A stretch of 64,000 nt of DNA from Flavobacterium sp. LHD-80 (GCF_030929605.1 NZ_JAVFVS010000008.1:124001-188000); one strand, 5' to 3'. Shown: positions 44,742-54,252, counted from the first letter of the stretch. Notes: generated from the letters alone by a model not told the origin. A program made the numbers and translations.

Positions 44742-47231
44742 TTAACTAATAAATCTTTCAATTTCGAATCTCTTGAAATCATTTAGTGTACTTAAATATA
44801 ATTTAAAATCATTATTTGCCATCAAGTTATTGCTAGAATCGAAACTTAGATTAATCATTTGATTGTCTTTTCTTAACCTGCTTATTAAACTAATATTTAA
44901 TCCAAATTTAGAAAAACTGATAACTTCTTTATCTACAGTGCCATAAATATATTTGTTATAGATATCCTCTGAAATAAGTTCATAATCATAGAGAAATACA
45001 ATAAACTTATTGAGTTTAAAACTTATAAAATCATCTTCAATTTTTAATTTTACAATTGCATAATTAATTAGCTCTTTATCGTTTTTTTCAGTTAAATCAA
45101 TTGCTACATTCTTATTGTATATATCTCTAAAATATGTTGAAGATTTGTATGGTAATTCCCCATATGTCTCCCCTATATAATAAATATGATGTTTTTTATC
45201 ATTGGATTCTCTTCTGCCTTTTAAATATTGATGTAGTTTATTAATGTTTTGTTTTAAAGAGTATTTTCGGTTTTCAATGTATACATCATAAAAATCTCTA
45301 GCTACTTGTTGTTGCAATCTGAAGAACTCAAAATCTATTATAAATTTATCATCATCTACGAAATCTTCTATAAAAATTTTAAAAATTTTATCTAATAGCT
45401 TAGTTGCTTGCCAGTCTTCGGAATTAGCGTCAATTCCTTTAAGTTTTGTAAATAGCTTTTCTGTTAATTTGTCACTATCTGAATAAAATAGATTAATTCC
45501 ATTTTCAATTAAGTATTGCTTTAATCTAAATTGATCATTAGTGTGCTCATCAATTAAAAAGTCTTCATCTTTTATTACTTTTAGAATGTTAATTTTGTCA
45601 CTTTCTTTTTCTTTTTCTATGTTGAAATTTTCTAGTGTTGGATTTTCAATTTTATCATCAAACATTCTATTCCTTAATTCTAAAATTTTTGAGAACATTT
45701 TAGTATTGTCTTTATTCTCGAATTTATTATTTACAAAATGAATTTTAGGTAATAGCTTACTTAAATTATTTCCACCTTTAAAAATCTCATTTAATCTATT
45801 TACCCGACCTATTAAATTTGTGAGTTCTTTTCCACGTAATCCATATGTATTGAGAATGAAAAGCGTATCAATAGGCAAGTTTATTCCTTCGAGTATAACT
45901 GAGTTTGCAATGACATATTTTAATTCAGGAAGAGTTTTAAATTTATGTTCTAAATATTCTTTAATTAAATCGGGTAGTTTACCATGCAGATATATTATTC
46001 CATAATTTAATAAATCAATACCATAAAAGCTACCATGCACTTCTTCTTTAAGAGTTTCTATTATTTCACTGACATTTCTAAAATCATTAATTTCCTCTAC
46101 ATTTTTAGATAATCTTAAAGCTAATTTTTCAATGATTCGTGGTGAGTTATAATATAAGAAGTTTTTGAAGGCAGAATTATCAACTATGTATCTAATAAAA
46201 TCTGTACTAGTGCCAATTTCAAATCCAGTATTGGACTTGTTAATAAAGTATTTATTATGCTTTACAATTTTATGGTCTGTCCTAAATTCAAATAACTCAG
46301 GAGATTTAATGTTAAAATTAATTGTATGTGAGTTTATGTTTTGCTTATTGTCAAATTTTAGATTGTCAATTTTATTAATCAAAGGAGATAGATAAACTAC
46401 TTTTTGATTATTATTTAGCTTTTTATTAATTCGTAGTAACCTACTTAATAACAAACTTCTGTTGTCTTCGGATTTAACTTTTTTAAAAATATTATGTGCT
46501 TCATCAATTATAAGTACATCAAAATAAATGTCTTTTCTTCTTTTTAATAGTCTTAATGCTCTTTCTTGGGTAAAAACTGCTATAAATTTTTTTTCATTTA
46601 TATACATCTCTTCATGAATCAAAATTTTATATCCTAGGTCTGCGTCTCTTACCATTTTGTAGGTTTGCATCAAAAGAGATTTAGTAGGTACAACAATTAC
46701 TATTTTATTATTGTTATCTAGTTTGTTTATATAATCAATTATTACAGAGCTTTTTCCATACGAAGTAGGTGCTAAAAAACCTTTTTCATTACAATTATCT
46801 TCAAGGAAATTATTTCTTTCTTTATATTGTTCATATGTTTCAGTATATATATTTTTTTCTGATTTGTTGAGAAATTCTTGTAGCTGAATTGAAACAAAAA
46901 AATCATTTAAAGTATTTGTTTCAAGTAAGTCATTTTCTAGAATTACTTTAGAGATTGGGTAAAATCCAAACAATGTTGCAAAATCATATAAAGGTTTATA
47001 GTCTGAATATGTTATAGAATATTTCAAAATCAAAGAGTATGCAATTTCAGCATAGGTTTTAAATTTTTTGTTGATATCATATTCTTTAAGAAACATTAAT
47101 GCCGCAGTAAGAATAAAGCTTTTCTCATTATCTTCTAAATTTATATTAGTAGTTAATTTCATTAATAGATTGCTGAATTCACTATTCTTTTTAATAATAT
47201 CAGTGAGTGTTCTTTTTTCTTCTGTTAGCAT
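44742..47231 (-). CDS. SF2 helicase, HamB-like (Hachiman-type defence)
   Basis: 829 residues. Helicase motifs: Walker A FLAPTSYGKS (152-161), IVVVPTKSL, DEAH box IIDEAHN (241-247), VYLSPL and a motif VI-like NLIGRVNRLNE. The C-terminal half is long and unassigned. It lies 9 bases after a HamA-like nuclease gene. A DUF1837-type nuclease followed by a helicase is the layout of Hachiman and the related AbpAB systems, which protect against phages. It is the last gene of the four-gene operon. Assignment as HamB is by context and motifs, not by a database match. Confidence 0.65.
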   Translation of the reverse strand: MLTEEKRTLTDIIKKNSEFSNLLMKLTTNINLEDNEKSFILTAALMFLKEYDINKKFKTYAEIAYSLILKYSITYSDYKPLYDFATLFGFYPISKVILENDLLETNTLNDFFVSIQLQEFLNKSEKNIYTETYEQYKERNNFLEDNCNEKGFLAPTSYGKSSVIIDYINKLDNNNKIVIVVPTKSLLMQTYKMVRDADLGYKILIHEEMYINEKKFIAVFTQERALRLLKRRKDIYFDVLIIDEAHNIFKKVKSEDNRSLLLSRLLRINKKLNNNQKVVYLSPLINKIDNLKFDNKQNINSHTINFNIKSPELFEFRTDHKIVKHNKYFINKSNTGFEIGTSTDFIRYIVDNSAFKNFLYYNSPRIIEKLALRLSKNVEEINDFRNVSEIIETLKEEVHGSFYGIDLLNYGIIYLHGKLPDLIKEYLEHKFKTLPELKYVIANSVILEGINLPIDTLFILNTYGLRGKELTNLIGRVNRLNEIFKGGNNLSKLLPKIHFVNNKFENKDNTKMFSKILELRNRMFDDKIENPTLENFNIEKEKESDKINILKVIKDEDFLIDEHTNDQFRLKQYLIENGINLFYSDSDKLTEKLFTKLKGIDANSEDWQATKLLDKIFKIFIEDFVDDDKFIIDFEFFRLQQQVARDFYDVYIENRKYSLKQNINKLHQYLKGRRESNDKKHHIYYIGETYGELPYKSSTYFRDIYNKNVAIDLTEKNDKELINYAIVKLKIEDDFISFKLNKFIVFLYDYELISEDIYNKYIYGTVDKEVISFSKFGLNISLISRLRKDNQMINLSFDSSNNLMANNDFKLYLSTLNDFKRFEIERFIS

Positions 47232-47240
47232 ATGAATCTT

Positions 47241-48008
47241 CTATGATTTTAAGTAATCAAGCATGTTTTTAATTGCTCTTTTATTTATACAGATAACAAT
47301 GATTTTTTTATAGTTTTTTTTAGCTAGATAATTTTCCACTTCCATTTTAACTTGCTTACCATTGATAGGAGCCCATTTTGCCTGCATAAATATTGTTGAA
47401 CATGGAATTATATTAAAATGTTTGATTTCAAAATAGTTTCCCTTTGTATAGTTTATAGAGAGGTCATTTAATTTTTCTTTAATGGTTTTTTTAACTTGTG
47501 TATCTGCTAAATTTGCATGTTTATATGCATTCTCCCATGGATTATTGACCTTATCCTTTCCCTCAACTTTATTTTTTAAGCCATTATAAGCTTCTGCAAT
47601 TTTATTTTTGTGAGAAATATCTACTGTGTCGATATCTCCAGATTTACTCTCTAAAATCCATTCTTCTTTAGATTTTGAATAATATCCATCAAATCCTTTT
47701 TTTAAGGAATTTTCTTCAAGGTTTGTGAAAAGAAATTCAGGTTTGAATTTTTGTGAGTTAATGAAGAAATGTATCACAAGTTCTGCAACTGCCCCCATTT
47801 CAATGTCAGACTCTTTTTTTGAATCAAAAAAACTAACTAATTTATTCTTAACATCAGATAACCCTATGTTTCTAGATCCTTCACAGATTTTTGTTAATTT
47901 ATCATCAAAGAATAGCTTTAAATCATTATCAATAATATCAATATCAATTACATATATTATATTTCCACAAGCAAGTTTTAGCTTCTTAAACTTAAAAGGA
48001 TTTTTCAT
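47241..48008 (-). CDS. HamA-like nuclease (DUF1837-type)
   Basis: 255 residues. A PD-(D/E)XK-type active site can be placed: Glu76 in GAVAELVIH, Asp107 in KKGFDGYY, and Glu120-x-Lys122 in EEWILESKSG. The pattern of an acidic helix, GFDG and WxxESK is what I recall for HamA/DUF1837 proteins. Partner of the helicase downstream (9-base gap), with HamA acting as a DNA effector nuclease in Hachiman. It starts 36 bases after the abortive-infection gene, so the system may be more complex than a two-gene one. Confidence 0.65.
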   Translation of the reverse strand: MKNPFKFKKLKLACGNIIYVIDIDIIDNDLKLFFDDKLTKICEGSRNIGLSDVKNKLVSFFDSKKESDIEMGAVAELVIHFFINSQKFKPEFLFTNLEENSLKKGFDGYYSKSKEEWILESKSGDIDTVDISHKNKIAEAYNGLKNKVEGKDKVNNPWENAYKHANLADTQVKKTIKEKLNDLSINYTKGNYFEIKHFNIIPCSTIFMQAKWAPINGKQVKMEVENYLAKKNYKKIIVICINKRAIKNMLDYLKS

Positions 48009-48044
48009 TAGCCTCTAATTTGATTTAATTTCTTTAAGATCTTT

Positions 48045-49172
48045 TTATTCATTTTTTAGTAATTCAATACTATATTGTCCATCTTTAAAAAAATCAATTT
48101 CTAATAACTTTAATATTTCATCATCGTTTTTGCAGGAATTATATGCCCTCTCATTATAAAGGTCTTTAAATGTAAAAAAAATAGTATCGGACTGACGAAT
48201 TGGGACTACTTTTAGAATAGAATATTTTTCAAGTAATGGTTTGAATTTTTCACACCCATTTTCAGTTAAACAATTTAAAAAGATCCAATAAATCTCAAAA
48301 TCAGATAATTGAGCTCTTATTATAGAAGAATATTGATATTTAATTTTAAAATCCTCTACTTTATTTTCATGAAAGATAGAATTGTCAATTGTTTTAAAGA
48401 TTCTATAAACATTTCTAAAATAATGTCCTAAATCAGCATTTATGTCAGAATATATGGTGAAATAGATATCTGTAAATTTACTTGTTATTTCAACCTGATT
48501 ATATTTAAGTTTATGTGTTTTTTTAAAAAGTTCATTAAACCTTGTAATATCTTTTTCTTTACTTTTTTCTTTTAAATAATCATCTTCCTCAAAGATCATT
48601 TTGTCAATGTAAAGAAGGTAATCCAAAACTTCAAAGGAGAATTTAAAAACATCTCTTGATTTTAAATGCTCATTAGTTATGATACCATCTCTATATTCAT
48701 CTTTTATTAGAGTATTAGTCTTAATAAACTCCTTTAAATCATTATGAAAATGATAGATCTTTTTAGTTTCAAAATCTATGTCTGTAATAATTTGATGGTG
48801 CATAGAAAGTAAATTAAAAAAAGTATTCTCAAAATTTTGCCTATATTCTTTTTTTTCTTGTTTTAAGAATTGATCATTTATTTTATCATTTGCAACTATT
48901 TGCGCTTTTAAAGCAAGATATACTAATATTGAACCAAATAGGCTTAGAAAAGGTGCAGTAATACCTCCAATTGTATCTCCAATTGGTCCGGTTTCTTTAA
49001 ATGAAACTATTGATAAATATGAATTTGTAAGCAGTAATGGTAAAGCAACTATAATTACTCCAATAATTATAAGTATAATGAATTCTCCTTTGTTAATGTA
49101 TCCCTTATATCCTCCGAAGTATTTATTATGAAAATTACTCAATGAACTATTTTCTTCTTTCTTTAAACACAT
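48045..49172 (-). CDS. putative phage abortive infection membrane protein (putAbiC-type)
   Basis: 375 residues. Two membrane helices (about 30-49 and 67-90) are followed by a cytoplasmic helical domain. GPIGDTIGGITAPFLSLFGSILVYLALKAQ and FENTFFNLLSMHHQII are the conserved signature of the putative phage-abortive-infection family (putAbiC). Members are often found near restriction systems and are thought to stop phage growth by harming the host cell. It sits 10 bases after the large helicase gene, so all four genes probably share a promoter upstream of 52,479. Confidence 0.75.
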   Translation of the reverse strand: MCLKKEENSSLSNFHNKYFGGYKGYINKGEFIILIIIGVIIVALPLLLTNSYLSIVSFKETGPIGDTIGGITAPFLSLFGSILVYLALKAQIVANDKINDQFLKQEKKEYRQNFENTFFNLLSMHHQIITDIDFETKKIYHFHNDLKEFIKTNTLIKDEYRDGIITNEHLKSRDVFKFSFEVLDYLLYIDKMIFEEDDYLKEKSKEKDITRFNELFKKTHKLKYNQVEITSKFTDIYFTIYSDINADLGHYFRNVYRIFKTIDNSIFHENKVEDFKIKYQYSSIIRAQLSDFEIYWIFLNCLTENGCEKFKPLLEKYSILKVVPIRQSDTIFFTFKDLYNERAYNSCKNDDEILKLLEIDFFKDGQYSIELLKNE

Positions 49173-49182
49173 TCTGTTTTAT

Positions 49183-52100
49183 TTAGTTATTTATAATTAT
49201 TTTAAAATTATTACCTGTATTTTTTAACAACATATCTGTTGCTCCTAATAATTTTAACTGTTCATCTGATATTTTAGCTTTTGATACTCCTGGCTGTACA
49301 ATATGAATATTGAAAATTACTTGACTAAAACCAGATTCAACAATATTTTTAATTATTTCCAATTCTTCCATACCTCCAATTTCAAATCTACTGGGTTTAC
49401 CTTTGTTTAATCTTTGATTTTGCCTTAGTTTTATATGTTGAATTAAATTTGATAGTTTATGTCTCCAATGAAAGCTTCTCTGTGCTTGCCCACAAACCTC
49501 ATAAAGATCCTTTAATCTTGAACCCGAATTATTTTCAGATGAATATTTGCAATGAAATAAATCAACAATAAGCTTGCTATAATCATCTTCAAAATATTTT
49601 AAAGCTATAATGTCACTAACTTCATCCTTATCATCATCATCATAAATTATTTTATAATCAAGATCCTTTTTCAATTCTTGAATCATGATAAATTGAATGG
49701 AGTCTTCACGTTTGATGCTTTTAGTCTTATTATACTGGGACTCTTTCTTTAAATTAGTATTGAAAGAACTCCAATTTTTAGTTTCTATTCTAGAACTATC
49801 AAAGGCTTTAATATCATGTTTAAATTCAAAGTAAATGTCATTATACATTTTTGATGAATCAGAAAATCGGATTATTGGAGGGTATTTATGAAAGAATTCC
49901 TGAATTGTTATATTTTCATTTGTGCCATAAGTAAAAAACAAATCTAAACCTGAAGATTTCAGATAGGTATATCCTCTTGAATCTTTATTAGAGCTTAATA
50001 TTAGTTCATATTCGGATTTGTTTAAATCATTTTGAATTGAAAAAGAAATACGATCTTTCTGAGGATTTCCAAATTTCAAATTAATTTTATAATCGTAAAA
50101 TGAAATTCCATTTATAAAAAACTCAGTTTCTCTATAATATATTTCATCATTCCAAATAATAGAAATTGGAGTTTTATTGGCTGGAATCTCTGATATTCTC
50201 TCTGGCTTTGCAATGAAATTAAAAATATTTTTAACATCAATCGAACTGTCAATAAGTTTTTTCCCTATCACATCGCACCATTCACAAAACTCAGGAATAG
50301 TTTTAATCATTCTTGACCAAACTCTTCCTTTAGATGAACAACCAATTGTAATTCTCTCACCTTGGTTAAATCCTTTTCCAAAAAGATTTGCACTAGATTT
50401 TGTTTGCTTAGTGATGTCATCTAGAGCCTCTCCAACATTTCTTCCAAATAATTGAGTATAGCTAATAGCTTCTTCAGATATTGGTTTTACTCCTAAATTA
50501 AACAGTTCTAGTTGTTCTACCTCATGAAGAGATTTATAAATATCTGACTCATTAATCAAATAAATATCTTCTCCAATTACTAATTTTGCTAAGCCTTCAT
50601 ATAAACTTCCATTATTTGAACTATTAATAAAAAGTAATTTTTGATCTCTGTTAAAATAAATAATATGTAAATCATATATATTATTTATTAAATCATCAAT
50701 AATACCCCACCTAACAGATGAATTATTCTTACTAATTATTATCAATAAATCTTTTTCCTGATGAACAGCATATACTGTATGGCTGTTTTTTTTATCAAAG
50801 AATTTTTTATGATTATCAGGTTTCCATTCAGGATTATATGCATTGACTTTGTAAACTACAGTACTTAATGCAGGGGTTATGTTTCTTAAAGGAATTTGAT
50901 ATGGGATTTCTTCTTCATCAAATTTTTGAAAAAATTCTTCCTCTTTATTTAAATTTTTTAAAATGCCTTCATTAGAGATTTTTAAAATTTTATTCCAGTC
51001 AGCATCTTTAGCATACAACTTTCTTAATAAATTATCTTTAAGGTTCTTATCGCCAATATTAGCAATAATTGTAGCATTACCTACCTTACCTGAAGAGCTT
51101 CTAGTAAATCTTCCAAAAAATTGAATTGAAGTTGTTATGTTTTTATGGATTTCATGTAATGCGCAAATCTTTAAAGTTGGTAAGTCATAACCTTCACCAA
51201 GCATATCAACACATACTATGATTTTACAATTATCATCATTTTTTATTTTATCTAATGCTTCATTTTTTTCTACATCACTTAGTCTACTATGAATTAGAAG
51301 TGGATTAAACTCGGTATAATTTTTATAGATATTATAAACTTCTATGGCTCTGTCAATTTTCTCAACTCTTGCCATCATTTTGTGATTATACTCCAATTCA
51401 ATATCTTTTCTTAATTGCTCAATTGCTTTTTCAGCAATTACGCGATCAACTTTTAGTTCGTTAAATTCAATGATTGGCACAAAATTTATATTCATAAAAG
51501 AGCCATCTCTTTGAGCAAGAGACAATGGATAGTTATAAATAGTTTTTCCCTTTAATCTTTTTTTATCATTTCTAAAAGGTGTAGCTGTAAATTTTAAAAC
51601 TGGTTTTTTTTGAAAGATAAATTTACTTGCAATCTTGTCCCATGTAGTTGCTTCACAATGATGTGCTTCATCAATAATTAATAAACTGGAGCTTGATATT
51701 ATTGCATCAAATATTCCAACTCCATTTTCATTACATTTATTTAATACTGAACTTGTAGCTATAATTATATTACATTTACTGTAAAAATTTTCTGCGTCTT
51801 GTTTTGTTTTAAAAGAGGTTTTTATTGTCCCTACAATAGGATTTAATGTGCTGTTGCTTACTATTTGAAAATTCTCTTCTTTCAAAATCCCTAGCGTAAT
51901 AAATTTTTTTGATATTTGAGTCCTTAATGAATCGGAAGGAACAATTACCAAAGCTTTATCACATTTATGAGCAATAGTAAGAGATAACATTGTTTCAGTT
52001 TTTCCTGTGCCAGTTGGCATAACAATAATAGCAGGATCATTAGATATGCTCCAATGTGCTAATATTGAATGTAAGGCTCCTATTTGTGGAGGTCTTAATC

Positions 52101-52479
52101 CATATACTATAGGTTTTTTGTCAGTACCTAAAACTTCTTTTTTGAAATCAAAATTGCCAGTCCAACTACTAACAACAGAATTTGTTGTTGGAAGTGTATA
52201 TTCAAGACATTCTTTTTTAGAATTTTGAATATGTTGTATTATGTCCCCCTTTGATTTTTTTGGATCAACATAAAATATTCCATTATAGTTTAAAGGCTTA
52301 TAGGTATGTTTGAATGTGAAAAAAAATTTTTCATCATCATTAATTATAAAAGAATATCCATTATCTGATTCTTTAGAAATAACACCTTTCCTAGTTCCTA
52401 AATGATAACTAATATTGTTGTCATTTTCTTTGAGAACAACGAGCAAATCTATTTCTATAATCTCATCAAATAATTCCAT
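49183..52479 (-). CDS. SF2 helicase with C-terminal nuclease-like region, putative defence protein
   Basis: 1098 residues. SF2 motifs: Walker A MPTGTGKTE (154-162), LVIVPSDSL, DEAH box LIIDEAHHCE (about 268-277), FTATPFR, and motif VI-like IQFFGRFTRSS. Near residue 945 starts IIYDDDDKDEVSDII, then LIVDLFHCKYS, which resembles a degenerate PD-(D/E)XK nuclease (Asp955, Asp973 and Lys978), and a DLYEVCGQAQRSFHW motif. No family name is known to me. It is the first gene of the cargo operon. Confidence 0.7.
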   Translation of the reverse strand: MELFDEIIEIDLLVVLKENDNNISYHLGTRKGVISKESDNGYSFIINDDEKFFFTFKHTYKPLNYNGIFYVDPKKSKGDIIQHIQNSKKECLEYTLPTTNSVVSSWTGNFDFKKEVLGTDKKPIVYGLRPPQIGALHSILAHWSISNDPAIIVMPTGTGKTETMLSLTIAHKCDKALVIVPSDSLRTQISKKFITLGILKEENFQIVSNSTLNPIVGTIKTSFKTKQDAENFYSKCNIIIATSSVLNKCNENGVGIFDAIISSSSLLIIDEAHHCEATTWDKIASKFIFQKKPVLKFTATPFRNDKKRLKGKTIYNYPLSLAQRDGSFMNINFVPIIEFNELKVDRVIAEKAIEQLRKDIELEYNHKMMARVEKIDRAIEVYNIYKNYTEFNPLLIHSRLSDVEKNEALDKIKNDDNCKIIVCVDMLGEGYDLPTLKICALHEIHKNITTSIQFFGRFTRSSSGKVGNATIIANIGDKNLKDNLLRKLYAKDADWNKILKISNEGILKNLNKEEEFFQKFDEEEIPYQIPLRNITPALSTVVYKVNAYNPEWKPDNHKKFFDKKNSHTVYAVHQEKDLLIIISKNNSSVRWGIIDDLINNIYDLHIIYFNRDQKLLFINSSNNGSLYEGLAKLVIGEDIYLINESDIYKSLHEVEQLELFNLGVKPISEEAISYTQLFGRNVGEALDDITKQTKSSANLFGKGFNQGERITIGCSSKGRVWSRMIKTIPEFCEWCDVIGKKLIDSSIDVKNIFNFIAKPERISEIPANKTPISIIWNDEIYYRETEFFINGISFYDYKINLKFGNPQKDRISFSIQNDLNKSEYELILSSNKDSRGYTYLKSSGLDLFFTYGTNENITIQEFFHKYPPIIRFSDSSKMYNDIYFEFKHDIKAFDSSRIETKNWSSFNTNLKKESQYNKTKSIKREDSIQFIMIQELKKDLDYKIIYDDDDKDEVSDIIALKYFEDDYSKLIVDLFHCKYSSENNSGSRLKDLYEVCGQAQRSFHWRHKLSNLIQHIKLRQNQRLNKGKPSRFEIGGMEELEIIKNIVESGFSQVIFNIHIVQPGVSKAKISDEQLKLLGATDMLLKNTGNNFKIIINN

Positions 52480-52946
52480 AAGCTTAGTAAATAATTTTAA
52501 AGTATCTTCCTGCTAAAATTAGTAAAAAAAAATATAATTTTTTTTTTGTTTTGATATATTACTCAATCGTAATCTTCCCCTAAATACCCCCGCCCCTAAT
52601 TTAGATTATAAAAAAGTCCCCCGCCTTTAGTTTGAGTACAGTATGGATTTTGTCTAGCATGATATATTTATCTTAATTCTTTTGTGCAAACACTGCACTT
52701 TTATGGTCAGTGTGGAAAGTATAATCATAACACATATGATTTTAGGTTTGTTTCTCTTCTATGCTTACTCTGCACTCAAGAGTACAAAGTTTACCTTGCT
52801 ATTTATATCAGGTTCTATTCAAGTGTCTTAACTAATCTAATCATCTCACTAAATACCCACACTTATTCTGAGCAATGACAAATTTATTGCTCCTGATTTA
52901 AATGATATTTTGATTCAGGATATTCTCAACTCAAAAAAATAAAAAC
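52480..52946. other. promoter-containing spacer between cargo and right backbone
   Basis: About 470 bases with A/T runs plus C-rich patches, CCCCTAAATACCCCCGCCCC (52576-52595) and AAGTCCCCCGCC (52613-52624), that contrast with their AT-rich surroundings. It must hold the promoter of the minus-strand cargo operon and that of the gene at 52947. A 64-codon frame at 52684-52878 uses a rare start and is unconvincing. Confidence 0.5.
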
Positions 52947-53351
52947 ATGGTAAGAATTGTAAACTATCAAAAAAGACAAACAGAGGAAGGTAAACCATTC
53001 TTTGTCTTAGAAATTCAAAGTGGTATAGAAATGGTGTTAAGCACTAAAACAGGACAATATTATGCAACAGCAAAGAGAGCAAATATTTCTTCAACATTTG
53101 ATGAAGAAACTTGTAAAGCATTATTGGGTACTGACATGCCCGGAAATATTGTAAAAATGGATTCTGATCCTTACGAATATACTGTGAGAGAAACTGGAGA
53201 AATTATAATGTTGACTCATAGATATGTTTATCAGCCCGAGATAAATAGTCCCAGTTCCACTAGCTCCAAAAGGGAGTCTTCTGAAAATGACTTTGCAACT
53301 AAAGTAGAAGCTTTTTCTAGAAATGGGCATTTAGCTAGCATGTCAATGTGA
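52947..53351 (+). CDS. small backbone protein of unknown function
   Basis: 134 residues. A beta-rich N-terminal region (MVRIVNYQKRQTEEGKPFFVLEIQSG, TKTGQYYATAKRANISSTFDEETCKALLG) is followed by a disordered Ser-rich stretch (NSPSSTSSKRESSEND). I recall similar small proteins in Bacteroidota mobile elements, without a function. It lies upstream of the RadC/JAB gene and is followed by a hairpin. DNA binding would fit but is only a guess. Confidence 0.65.
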   Translation: MVRIVNYQKRQTEEGKPFFVLEIQSGIEMVLSTKTGQYYATAKRANISSTFDEETCKALLGTDMPGNIVKMDSDPYEYTVRETGEIIMLTHRYVYQPEINSPSSTSSKRESSENDFATKVEAFSRNGHLASMSM

Positions 53352-53367
53352 TTAAATTAATTTAAGA

Positions 53368-53415
53368 CGTCCATTTTTTGTATAGCCCCTTTATAGGAAT
53401 TACAAATTATGGACG
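53368..53415 (+). terminator. CGTCCAT/ATGGACG hairpin
   Basis: Arms CGTCCAT (53368-53374) and ATGGACG (53409-53415) with inner pairing of TTTGTA and TACAAA. The arms and the following GATTT echo the hairpin at 42406-42463. It lies between the 134-aa gene and the RadC/JAB gene. Confidence 0.6.
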
Positions 53416-53426
53416 GATTTAATATT

Positions 53427-53861
53427 ATGGAAGTAGCAGAAATAAAAGTTTCCTATTCAAATAATAATATTGAAAGGATAAAAGTAACTAATAGCCAAAT
53501 TTTGTATAATCTTGTTCTGAAGCATTGGGATTTAGACCTTATAGAATTCCAAGAAGAAGTGAAAATTGTACTTCTTAATAGAGCTAATATTGTGCTAGGA
53601 CTTTATGAAATGTCAAAAGGAGGAACTTCAGGAACTGTCGTGGATATTAAAATAATTCTTGGTATAGCCTTAAAGTGTAATGCTTCGAGTATTGTGATAA
53701 CTCATAATCATCCAAGTGGTACTCTCGAGCCTAGTGAACCTGATAAGGCAATTACAAAAAAGCTTAAAGAAGCCTGTGGAATATTAGATTTAAATCTTCT
53801 AGATCATTTAATAATTACAGGACAAGGATATTATAGCTTTAGTGATAATCTCATATTATGA
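53427..53861 (+). CDS. RadC-family JAB-domain protein
   Basis: 144 residues from the ATG beginning MEVAEIKVSYSN; an earlier ATG at 53409 lies in the hairpin arm and is less likely. The JAMM/JAB metal motif is THNHPSGTLEPSEPDKAIT, following the GIALKCNASSIVI strand. RadC-like proteins of this size are frequent on mobile elements and are often annotated as DNA-repair proteins; their biochemistry is not settled. It sits between a backbone gene and the XRE regulator. Confidence 0.9.
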   Translation: MEVAEIKVSYSNNNIERIKVTNSQILYNLVLKHWDLDLIEFQEEVKIVLLNRANIVLGLYEMSKGGTSGTVVDIKIILGIALKCNASSIVITHNHPSGTLEPSEPDKAITKKLKEACGILDLNLLDHLIITGQGYYSFSDNLIL

Positions 53862-53990
53862 CTTCTAGTGTGCAAGGAAATTGTTGAGGTCTTATGATAA
53901 AGTAAAAGTGTATACGTGTTATTGCTTGATTGTATTTAATACAAAATACACTTTTTACTTTTATACAATACATATATAGATAGCTAAATT

Positions 53991-54212
53991 TTATATTTTG
54001 ATTAGCTCTTCTAGTGGGATTTCTAAGGCTTTGCTAATTCTGTACAGAGTATAAGCAGTTGTGCTAATTCTGCCTGATTCAATACGTGATAGATTTGTAG
54101 TATCAAATCTTCCTTCAACTTTCGAAGCTAAATCAACTTGAGTCATACCCTTAGCGAGTCTTATTTCTTGAATCCTTTTTCCTAAAAGCTTTTGAAATTC
54201 AACTTTTTCCAT
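53991..54212 (-). CDS. XRE-family transcriptional regulator
   Basis: 73 residues, a helix-turn-helix of the Cro/CI type: LGKRIQEIRLAKGMTQVDLASKVEG, TTNLSRIESGRI, and the following TLYRISKALEIPLEELIKI. It is divergent from the membrane-protein gene at 54306. An inverted repeat TTCAC-N6-GTGAA stands immediately before its start, a likely operator for its own gene and the divergent one. It probably controls the element's switch or maintenance. Confidence 0.9.
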   Translation of the reverse strand: MEKVEFQKLLGKRIQEIRLAKGMTQVDLASKVEGRFDTTNLSRIESGRISTTAYTLYRISKALEIPLEELIKI

Positions 54213-54214
54213 GT

Positions 54215-54230
54215 TTCACGTATTAGTGAA
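54215..54230. promoter_or_regulatory. candidate XRE operator
   Basis: TTCACGTATTAGTGAA is an inverted repeat with five-base arms, 2 bases from the xre start and about 14 bases upstream of the TATATTTG motif of the divergent gene. A further GTGAA follows directly. Confidence 0.55.
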
Positions 54231-54244
54231 GTGAAGAAAAGTTT

Positions 54245-54252
54245 TATATTTG
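54245..54252 (+). promoter_or_regulatory. -7 promoter motif TATATTTG
   Basis: Exact TAnnTTTG match, 53 bases before the ATG at 54306. Its closeness to the TTCAC-N6-GTGAA repeat suggests repression by the XRE protein. Confidence 0.5.

Noticed and set aside
44742..52479. Type III restriction or DISARM-type system
   Set aside because: There is no methyltransferase in this operon and no gene with the marks of DrmA, DrmB or Mod proteins.
52684..52878. A 64-codon open frame between the cargo operon and the 134-aa gene
   Set aside because: Rare start, odd composition, and it lies in the region that must hold two promoters.
53409..53426. Earlier ATG of the RadC/JAB gene
   Set aside because: It lies within a hairpin arm; the second ATG gives the usual family N-terminus.
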